From Catenulispora sp. MAP5-51 (lineage in GTDB: Bacteria > Actinomycetota > Actinomycetes > Streptomycetales > Catenulisporaceae), in contig NZ_JBGCCH010000057.1 of the NCBI RefSeq assembly GCF_041261205.1, positions 1 to 32,140 on the forward strand: a stretch of DNA of 32,140 bases, read 5' to 3'. This document shows, piece after piece, positions 7,866 through 13,981 of the stretch. A program made the position numbers and the translations under genes. Below the pieces are notes generated by a model. The model ran no database searches. It was not told the DNA's origin and saw nothing but the letters and a program-made list of their open reading frames with translations. Within the stretch, counting starts at the first letter, position 1, and each line of letters begins with the position of its first letter.

Positions 7866-9988
7866 GATGCCTCGCTCAGGCAGAGCTCGCGGCGGGCCAG
7901 GATCTCGTCGCGGTCGGCGCCCGGCAGTTCGAGGGCCCGGGTGTAGTCCCGCACGGCCTCGGCCTGCTGCCCGGCGGCCTCGTTGACGTAACCGCGGTTG
8001 TAGAGGAGATCCGGGTCCTCACCGGCCAGATCCAGAGCGCGGTCGAGGTCGGCGAGCGCGTCGTCGAAGCGGTGGTCGCCGAAGTACAGCGTGGCCCTGA
8101 CGGCGAGTGCCTGGTGCATGGCCGGGTCGGCGGCCAGGGCCCGTTCGAGCGCGCTGTGCGCGGCGGCGGTATCGCCGATGGCGATGGAGGCTTCGCCGAG
8201 CAGGCACAACAGGCGCGGGTTCTCCGGATGCAGGGCGAGTCCGGCCTCGATGAGCTCGGCTCCGGCGTCGACCGCCCCGATCTCGAGCAGGAGGGCGCCC
8301 AGGGCGATCCGGGACTCCAGCCAGTCCGGCTCGAGCTCCAGCACATAGGAGAAGTCTGCGATGGCCCCGTCGGCGTCACCGCCGGCCGCTCTCAGGTCGC
8401 CGCGGTTGTGGAACAGTTCCGGGAACGGCGGGGAGAGAGTCATCGTGTGCTCGTAGTCGGCGAGGGCTCCCGCCACATCTCCGACTTGGTACCGCGCGTT
8501 CCCCCGGTCGAAGTAGTACTCCGGGTAGTGGGGGTCGAGCACGACCAGCTCGTCGTAGTCGTTGAGCGCCTCGTCCTGGCGGCCGAGCGCCATGAGCAAC
8601 TGTGCTCTGTTGTGCCGGAGTACGGAGCGGTGCAGGGCGTGCAGGTGGCCCTGGAGTTCCCGGTCCAGCCGGGCCAGGCCGCCGTCGACGAGTTCCAGGG
8701 CCGAGCTCAGCTGCGCCAGGTGCAGTTCGGCCAGGGCCAGGCCGTTGCTCATGAACACCGTGTAGAACGCGCGCAGGCCCGGTTCGGCGATCTGCGAGGC
8801 CATCGCGATCGAGGTGTTCAGATGGGCCTTGGCCAGCGTGTGGTCCTTGCGCTCGGGGCGGTCGAAACGGGTGTGGAGCATGCCGATGTTGTAGTGCAGC
8901 GCCATCGTCTGGCGGGCACCCGTCGTCTGACTCAGAGCTCGGACATAGGCGGCGAGGGCGTCCTCCGGCCGGCCGAGCAGGCTCAGGATCTGGCCGCGGC
9001 GGGTCGCGACGTGGTGGTCGCCGCCGAGGTCGTGGTCGGGCGGCGCGACGTCGAGAAGCCCGGCCATCTCCTCAATGTATTCCAGCACCGCGTGGTAGTA
9101 GCCGATGTCCATGCAGTGCATCTCGGCCCGGACCAGCGCGGGCCAGGCCGTCCGCACCGGGTCGGCACCGTGCAGGCGGTGGTACGGGATCGCGCCCAGG
9201 TGCAGGGAGAACTCCTCCCGCCGCTCGAGCCTGTCGGCCCGCAGGTCGTGGAGCCGGGCGCGGACCGCCGGCTCAAGGTCCTGATAGGCCTCGTACTCGC
9301 CGGGGACGTCGCTGACACAGTCGGAGTCGACGAAGGCGCGGGCCAGGGCGGCCGGCTCGCCGGTGCCGGAGGCCTGTCCCCGGTGGAGTTCCGGTGCCTC
9401 GACGCGGACGGCGTACGCCCCGAGCGCTGTGACGAGCTCCGGGATCAGCGCGGTCGCGGTGTCGGTGCCCACCACCAGCCGGACCCGGTCCGGGTCGAGC
9501 CTGCGCAGCGCGATCGCCAGGAATTCGGCGTCGGTGTGGTCCGCCTCCTGCACGGTGTCGAACTCCAGGAAGAGCGTGCTGTCGTACCGCAAAACCGCGT
9601 ACGCGGCGAGGAACTCGACCAGGTGGTGGCTGAACCTGCGGGTCCGGAGCGGCGAGTACCACCGGGTGCGCTCCTCGGGCCCGGCGTTCTCCGTCAGCGT
9701 CGGCGGTGCGGATCCGATCAGCGGTTCCAGCTCCGGGGCCGCGCAGAGTATGGCGACCCGGTGGCTCTCGACGAGCTCCGGCGCGACCGCGTACGCGTCG
9801 GGGACGAGCCTGCGGAGCACTTCGCCCAGGCCCGTGAAGGGCCCGCGCAGACGGCGATGGCAGTTCACTGCGATGTCCCGGGGGCCGAGCGTGGACGCCG
9901 CCCCGGCGCGGGCCGCGCGGCGTTCGCCGACGATCCAGACGTGGCGGAGCTGTTCGGCGGCCGATGGCGGATGGATGCTCGTGGTCAT
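7862..9988 (-). CDS. TPR protein of the RiPP operon with an uncharacterised N-terminal domain
   Basis: It encodes 708 residues. ATG overlaps the protease stop (ATGA). The frame is open far upstream, but that part lies inside the protease gene and is not used. Residues 1 to about 320 form a globular domain with NCHRRLRGPFTGLGEVLRRL, VRLVVGTDTATALIPELV and FSLHLGAIPYHRLHG. It looks like the enzyme-like head found on some actinobacterial TPR proteins, but I see no Walker motif. Residues about 330-700 are tetratricopeptide repeats, e.g. GRPEDALAAYVRAL, RGNARYQVGDVAGALADYE and AVRDYTRALEL. TPRs bind proteins or peptides, so it may hold precursor and enzymes together. No catalytic function can be assigned. 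Confidence 0.88.
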   Translation of the reverse strand: MTTSIHPPSAAEQLRHVWIVGERRAARAGAASTLGPRDIAVNCHRRLRGPFTGLGEVLRRLVPDAYAVAPELVESHRVAILCAAPELEPLIGSAPPTLTENAGPEERTRWYSPLRTRRFSHHLVEFLAAYAVLRYDSTLFLEFDTVQEADHTDAEFLAIALRRLDPDRVRLVVGTDTATALIPELVTALGAYAVRVEAPELHRGQASGTGEPAALARAFVDSDCVSDVPGEYEAYQDLEPAVRARLHDLRADRLERREEFSLHLGAIPYHRLHGADPVRTAWPALVRAEMHCMDIGYYHAVLEYIEEMAGLLDVAPPDHDLGGDHHVATRRGQILSLLGRPEDALAAYVRALSQTTGARQTMALHYNIGMLHTRFDRPERKDHTLAKAHLNTSIAMASQIAEPGLRAFYTVFMSNGLALAELHLAQLSSALELVDGGLARLDRELQGHLHALHRSVLRHNRAQLLMALGRQDEALNDYDELVVLDPHYPEYYFDRGNARYQVGDVAGALADYEHTMTLSPPFPELFHNRGDLRAAGGDADGAIADFSYVLELEPDWLESRIALGALLLEIGAVDAGAELIEAGLALHPENPRLLCLLGEASIAIGDTAAAHSALERALAADPAMHQALAVRATLYFGDHRFDDALADLDRALDLAGEDPDLLYNRGYVNEAAGQQAEAVRDYTRALELPGADRDEILARRELCLSEAS

Positions 9989-11172
9989 GGGGTCAGGCCC
10001 TTCTGTTCGTTCGGCTGCCGTGCCGCGCGTCTGCGGTCCCGGAGCGTCAGGGTGAGGACAAGTGCGAGTTGGCCGGTGACGAAGAGGAACGAGGCGGTCG
10101 AGTCCCAGAAGCGCGCGGAGTCCGGGCCGTGCCCCACACCGCGCGAGAGGCGGGAAACGTATTCGGTGGCGATCCGGGAGAACGAGAAGGCTCCGCCGGC
10201 TATCAGGACGGTGACGAACACTGCGGTCAGCGGTCCGAACCAGCGCAGCACCGCCAGCTCCCGCGCTGTCCCCACGGGCTTCGGCGCGCCCCGGCGTACC
10301 AGGGAACGGAGATAAGTCCGGGTCAGTCCCCGCAGATCGGTGCACCTCAGCGCGGTCGCCAGCACGTGCTGGACGTCGGTCTCCAGGAAGAACAGGAACT
10401 GCCACAGGAACCGGATGATCGCGAAGTAGGCGCTCGCGACGGCGATCCGGCCGGGCAGAGTGAGCGTGCCGTGCGCCGCGGCGTCGGCCTCGGCCAGCAG
10501 GATGAGGACGGAGAAGACCACGAGATCGCAGGCCATCCCCGCGACGAAGGCGAGCAGGCGTTTGCGGCGCGGGACACTGTAGATCCCGGTCAGGGTGGTC
10601 TGGAACACGACGAAATAGAGGCGGTGGCCGATACCGATCCGGCTGGCGATCCCGAGCCGGCGTCCCGCCAGGACGTGCGCCATCTCGTGCAGCCAGATCA
10701 ACGGGATCTCGACGGCGGCCAGCACCAGCGGAACGACGATCAGCGAACCGGTGAAGAAGATCCGGGTCGGCGTCGGCCGCAGCTGCGGGTCGGTCACCAG
10801 ATAGGTGACGGCGGCGGCCAGCAGCGCCGCGTAGAGCAGCCATGCCGGCGCGGAGAAGAGTACTTTCGCCAGACGCCGCAACCGTACCGGCGCCTGGGAC
10901 TGATCGGCGGGCTCGGCCTCGTCGTCGGCGTGCAGGAACCCGAGCATGCGCAGATCGCCGAGGAAGCCCTCGACATCCGGGGTCTCGCTGTATTCCGCCT
11001 CGTACCAGGCGACGGCCTCCGGGACACTGGAGACCTGCAGCTGCTTCAACAGTTCAGCGCCGTCCGCCGGCAGCACCGCGTACGACTCGGTGTCCGGCCG
11101 CCCGACCAGGACCTCGTCGCCCTCGTCGACGAAGGTGAGGTGGTGCAGGCGGATGCGGGTCGGGCTGCTCAT
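9985..11172 (-). CDS. Membrane M50-type metalloprotease with N-terminal PqqD-like (RRE) domain
   Basis: It encodes 395 residues from ATG at 11172 (weak AAAGG upstream), which begins right at the first strand of a PqqD-like domain. That domain (about 1-95) reads RLHHLTFVDEGDEVLVGRP, YAVLPADGAELLKQL and FLGDLRMLGFLHA, matching the winged-helix RiPP recognition element that binds leader peptides. Several hydrophobic helices follow. H162-E163-M-A-H166 in WLHEMAHVLAGRRLG is the zinc motif of site-2-type proteases. A probable third ligand is the Asp of AGMACDLVVF. I infer that it captures the leader and cleaves or escorts the peptide at the membrane. The stop is coupled to the TPR gene. Confidence 0.88.
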   Translation of the reverse strand: MSSPTRIRLHHLTFVDEGDEVLVGRPDTESYAVLPADGAELLKQLQVSSVPEAVAWYEAEYSETPDVEGFLGDLRMLGFLHADDEAEPADQSQAPVRLRRLAKVLFSAPAWLLYAALLAAAVTYLVTDPQLRPTPTRIFFTGSLIVVPLVLAAVEIPLIWLHEMAHVLAGRRLGIASRIGIGHRLYFVVFQTTLTGIYSVPRRKRLLAFVAGMACDLVVFSVLILLAEADAAAHGTLTLPGRIAVASAYFAIIRFLWQFLFFLETDVQHVLATALRCTDLRGLTRTYLRSLVRRGAPKPVGTARELAVLRWFGPLTAVFVTVLIAGGAFSFSRIATEYVSRLSRGVGHGPDSARFWDSTASFLFVTGQLALVLTLTLRDRRRAARQPNEQKGLTP

Positions 11173-11218
11173 GCTCGGGATGACCTTTCTGGTGCGGAGC
11201 TGTGCCGGAGGGGGGGAA

Positions 11219-11255
11219 GGCACCCGCGAGCGTGTTGGTGCGGCTCACGGGTGCC
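11219..11255 (-). terminator. Attenuator-like hairpin between precursor and enzyme genes
   Basis: Arms 11219-11231 and 11243-11255 form a 13-bp stem with an 11-base loop, in the 119 bases between the precursor stop and the protease start. In minus-strand RNA every position pairs, one as U-G; in plus-strand RNA the same position would be a C/A mismatch. This asymmetry argues that it functions in the operon's own transcript. A C-rich rather than U-rich tract follows, so partial termination or 3'-end protection of the precursor mRNA is more likely than complete termination. Confidence 0.7.
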
Positions 11256-11291
11256 CGCCCTGGTGGATCAGGCGTCGGATCAGCCGTCGGT

Positions 11292-11393
11292 TCAGGCGAT
11301 CCAGATGGGGCACGACTGCGGGTCGCCGTACATCGCCGCGGCGACGCTGGTCAGTCGCACGGGGCCGACCTTGCGGACGGTCACCTTCTTCAT
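11292..11393 (-). CDS. RiPP precursor peptide (33 residues)
   Basis: ATG at 11393 has a strong site, GAGGAGGA, about 6 bases upstream; TGA is at 11294-11292. The N-terminal half is basic and amphipathic (MKKVTVRKVGPVRL) and suits a leader. The C-terminal end, MYGDPQSCPIWIA, is compact, contains one Cys, one Trp and two Ile, and suits a core. It is the first gene after the SARP regulator and stands ahead of an RRE-protease, TPR protein and C-methyltransferase, the usual place of a precursor. The exact leader/core boundary is not visible; cleavage after Ala20, Met21 or Gly23 is plausible. Candidate methylation sites are unactivated carbons of Pro, Gln, Ile or Trp. Confidence 0.85.
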   Translation of the reverse strand: MKKVTVRKVGPVRLTSVAAAMYGDPQSCPIWIA

Positions 11394-11464
11394 GGTTGCT
11401 CCTCCTCTCGGATGAGTGATCGGGCCGGCGGAGAGCATCTGCCGACCACTTCAGGCTGCGGCAG

Positions 11465-11512
11465 CGCTGCGGAAGATCGACGCGAAGCCGGACTGGAAGT
11501 CCGGATGGAATT
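11465..11512 (-). promoter_or_regulatory. Candidate SARP operator: four degenerate 12-nt direct repeats
   Basis: Read on the minus strand upstream of the precursor, four successive 12-base units share CTTCC-like cores at fixed spacing: AATTCCATCCGG, ACTTCCAGTCCG, GCTTCGCGTCGA, TCTTCCGCAGCG. SARP proteins bind short direct repeats at about one helical turn. A 12-base rather than 11-base period and the degeneracy make this tentative. No convincing -10 box was found. Confidence 0.3.
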
Positions 11513-11540
11513 CACGAGGGATATTCCGGAAGAGGTACCC

Positions 11541-12314
11541 TCACGCGGGAAAGACGGCTCCATCAAGGAGTCGTGCGGTGACCAGGGCGATGTCGCGGTC
11601 CTGGACCCGCCGGCGCAGTGCCTGAAGGCCCAGGCTGGGCACCGTTCCCAGGGAATCGCGCATCCTCGCCTCGGCGCGCTTGTAACAGGCCGCTGCCTCG
11701 CCGTGCTGTCCGCGTCGATAGAGCGCCAGCACCCGCAGCCCGATGACTTCCTCGTCGTGGGGGTAGTCACCCTCCCACTCGGTCAGCCGCGCCACCGCCG
11801 CGGCGGGGCGATCGAGGTCCAGCAGACAGCGCGCCAGGAAGACGCGGGCGTCCCGCCGCTCGCGTTCCAGCTGGCCGCGGAAGAGTTCGAACCAGCTCCC
11901 CGGCAGGCCCGCCACCGCCGGGCCGTGCCACTCCGCCAAACCTTCCTCGGTCAGCTGGACGGCCTTCTCGAAGGTGCTGTCCCGCAGCGCCGCGGAGGCG
12001 GATCGCAAAGCCCTGCGGAACCGGTGCAGGTCCACGTGCAGGGGGTCCACGTCCAGGACGTAGCCCCCGTTGCCTACTACGAGATCCACTCCATGTGGAG
12101 CCAGCGCTGATCGTAGCCAGCCGATGTACTTGTAGCGCACCGAGGTACCGGGCAGCTTGTCCCCCCACACCCGGTCGACCAGGGTGTCGGTCGGCACCAG
12201 CGCACCAGGTGTGCGCAGCAGGACGGCCAGGACGCAGCGCGCCTTCGTCGACCGCAGCGCGGTCTCGTGGCCGTCGGCCCACGCCTGAACCGGACCCAGC
12301 AGACGGAACTCCAT
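11541..12314 (-). CDS. SARP-family transcriptional activator
   Basis: It encodes 257 residues, the size of small SARPs. ATG at 12314 has GGGAGGGG about 8 bases upstream and starts exactly at the conserved MEFRLLGPVQAW. The N-terminal OmpR-type winged helix spans about 1-95 (STKARCVLAVLLRTPG, VPTDTLVDRVWGD, YIGWLRSAL and GGYVLDVDP). The bacterial transcriptional activation domain follows (VDLHRFRRALRSA, EWHGPAVAGL, RDARVFLARCLLDL, GLRVLALYRRGQHGEAAACYKRAEARM). SARPs switch on linked specialised-metabolite genes by binding direct repeats and recruiting RNA polymerase. It lies 147 bases upstream of the precursor on the same strand, so it is the presumed cluster activator. Confidence 0.92.
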   Translation of the reverse strand: MEFRLLGPVQAWADGHETALRSTKARCVLAVLLRTPGALVPTDTLVDRVWGDKLPGTSVRYKYIGWLRSALAPHGVDLVVGNGGYVLDVDPLHVDLHRFRRALRSASAALRDSTFEKAVQLTEEGLAEWHGPAVAGLPGSWFELFRGQLERERRDARVFLARCLLDLDRPAAAVARLTEWEGDYPHDEEVIGLRVLALYRRGQHGEAAACYKRAEARMRDSLGTVPSLGLQALRRRVQDRDIALVTARLLDGAVFPA

Positions 12315-12636
12315 GATTGATCCCCTCCCGGCCGGCCCGTGTGGTTTCCGCGGGTGCCCGCCGGCATGGTCACACCCCCGTTCCGGCATGCGGCAGTCGA
12401 CGGGATGGCTGTTCCAGCCCGGAGTCTTCGACATCGGGTGCTCCCCGCACCCGGCGGGGCTGCGCCCGCTCCGACACCTTTTAGGGACCACGACCAGGCC
12501 GGTAGATCGGTTCACGCTGCGCGGACGGCCCCCATCGCTGGCCGAAGCGACGAATGGCGATGTCAGAGGGCTGTTATAGCGCAGGCGCGTGGTGCTTCTC
12601 CCTAGTCGCTTCCACTGCCTCCGGGCAGCGACGCGA
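12315..12636. other. Intergenic region upstream of the SARP gene
   Basis: No convincing gene is seen. It must carry the SARP promoter. A TATAAC sequence on the minus strand at 12573-12578 could be a -10 box, but no matching -35 was found. The frame of the SARP gene stays open upstream (a segment beginning MSKTPGWNSHPVD), without an RBS placed to use it. Confidence 0.5.
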
Positions 12637-12666
12637 GACGGGCCCACTCAAGCGAGTGGGCCCGTC
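12637..12666 (-). terminator. Terminator of the S53 protease operon
   Basis: GACGGGCCCACTC and GAGTGGGCCCGTC form a perfect 13-bp stem around the tetraloop AAGC, 17 bases after the protease stop codon. It lacks a long T-run, as is common in actinomycetes. It insulates the RiPP locus from the upstream protease operon. Confidence 0.85.
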
Positions 12667-12683
12667 GGAGGAGATCGCTGAAA

Positions 12684-13967
12684 TCAGAAGGCTGACAGTC
12701 CGTTCGGCGTCCCCACGCCGGTGGGTCCGTCGTAGCCGGTGACGGCGTTGCACTGGTAGTCGCCGCCGCAGTCCTGGAACGTGACGTTGTTGCCGCTGAC
12801 CACGTCGTTCAGTCCAGCCTTGGCGCCGGGGGCGTAGAACGCTGAGGCGTTGTTGTACTTGGCGGGGTTGCCGGCCAGGGCGATGACGCCGGCGATGAAC
12901 GGTGAGGAGGCGCTGGTGCCGCCGACGACGTTCCAGCCGGAGGGCAGGCCTTCCAGGTCCGGAGTATCAGTCACGTAGATGGCTGGGCCGGTCTGCGGGT
13001 CGGCGTCTGCGGAGACGTCGGCGACCATGCGGCCGGGGCAGTTGGCGTCGGTCTGCCATGCGGGCTTGTCGACCCAGGCCGAGCAGCCGGAGCCGGCGCC
13101 CTGCCAGGCGCTCTCAGACCAGCCGCGGGCGTTGGTGGCCTTGGTCAGGGAGGTGCCGCCGACCGCTATGACGCTGCTGAACACGGCCGGTTCGGCCGGG
13201 ATGCCGTAGCCGCTGTCCCCGGAGGAGGCGACGATGGCCACGCCCGGGTGCGTGTAGTAGGCGGCGTTGCCGGGCGTCACGCTGGATTCGGTGGCGCCGT
13301 AGCTGTTGGACACCTCGGTGGCGCCGAGGCTGACGGCGGTGTTGACGGATTTGCCGAGGTCGTCGCCGGTGGGCTGGTCGGCTTCGACCAGCAGGATCTT
13401 GCATTGCGGGCAGGCTGCGGAGACCATGTCCAGGTCCAGGGCGATCTCCACGCCCCAGCCCTGGTCGGCCGGGACCGGGGTGGTCTTGCCCTGCTCGTTG
13501 ACCTTGGTGAAGCAGCCGTTCGCGGTGGTGCAGGCCGACAGGCCGTAGGTGGAACGGTAGACCGCCAGGTCCGCCTCCGCCGTCGGGTCGTCCCCGGCGT
13601 CGACGATGGCCACGGTCTGGTTCGCGCCGCCGGTGGTCGGCAGCTTGTACGCCGAGTGCAGATCCGCCGGGCCGAACCCGGCCGGAAGCGTCGCCGCAGC
13701 CGCCTTCGCCGTACCCGCAGCGCGACCGATGTGCGCCGGCTCATGCACGTCGGTGCGGATCTGCGCGAAACACCGAGCGAACCCGGGCTTCGCTGTACCG
13801 CACACATCCTTCACGTTGCTCGCGTGCGCAGCGCCGCTCTTGGCAGTCGCCGCAGCAGCCGCACCGGTACTGGCATTCGCTGGCGCGACCACCGCCGCGA
13901 TCGTGCCGATGGCCAGCACGGTGGCCCCGAGCATCCCGAGCAGCCGATGGCTTCCTATTCGACTCAT
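12684..13967 (-). CDS. Secreted S53 (sedolisin/kumamolisin) serine-carboxyl protease
   Basis: It encodes 427 residues from ATG at 13967, with GAGGGGGA 9 bases upstream; the longer open frame runs into the preceding gene. The signal peptide is RLLGMLGATVLAIGTIAAVVAPANA. Catalytic residues are visible: E174 and D178 in WGVEIALDLDMV (the E-x-x-x-D of sedolisins) and S352 in VVGGTSASSPFIAGV. VDAGDDPTAEADLAVYRSTYGL starts the domain and VGGTSLT and a C-terminal GxDGPTGVGTPNG are typical. The large N-terminal prodomain of classical sedolisins is missing, giving the short form common in actinomycetes. These enzymes degrade extracellular protein, often at acidic pH. It follows the 663-residue secreted protein by 14 bases. 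Confidence 0.93.
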   Translation of the reverse strand: MSRIGSHRLLGMLGATVLAIGTIAAVVAPANASTGAAAAATAKSGAAHASNVKDVCGTAKPGFARCFAQIRTDVHEPAHIGRAAGTAKAAAATLPAGFGPADLHSAYKLPTTGGANQTVAIVDAGDDPTAEADLAVYRSTYGLSACTTANGCFTKVNEQGKTTPVPADQGWGVEIALDLDMVSAACPQCKILLVEADQPTGDDLGKSVNTAVSLGATEVSNSYGATESSVTPGNAAYYTHPGVAIVASSGDSGYGIPAEPAVFSSVIAVGGTSLTKATNARGWSESAWQGAGSGCSAWVDKPAWQTDANCPGRMVADVSADADPQTGPAIYVTDTPDLEGLPSGWNVVGGTSASSPFIAGVIALAGNPAKYNNASAFYAPGAKAGLNDVVSGNNVTFQDCGGDYQCNAVTGYDGPTGVGTPNGLSAF

Positions 13968-13981
13968 GATCCTGATCCCCC

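Noticed and set aside
8072-10315. 747-codon plus-strand frame opposite the TPR and protease genes
   Set aside because: Antisense shadow without recognisable domain or RBS; the minus-strand genes have clear motifs and coupled starts.
11488-11504. CCGGACT-GGA-AGTCCGG hairpin considered as SARP terminator
   Set aside because: Only 7 bp with a 3-base loop, about 37 bases past the stop and lying within the candidate repeats; too weak to call separately.
12315-12431. Segment beginning MSKTPGWNSHPVD upstream of the SARP gene, considered as a second precursor peptide
   Set aside because: It has no stop before the SARP start and no RBS; it simply continues into the SARP frame, whose conserved start and strong RBS are at 12314.
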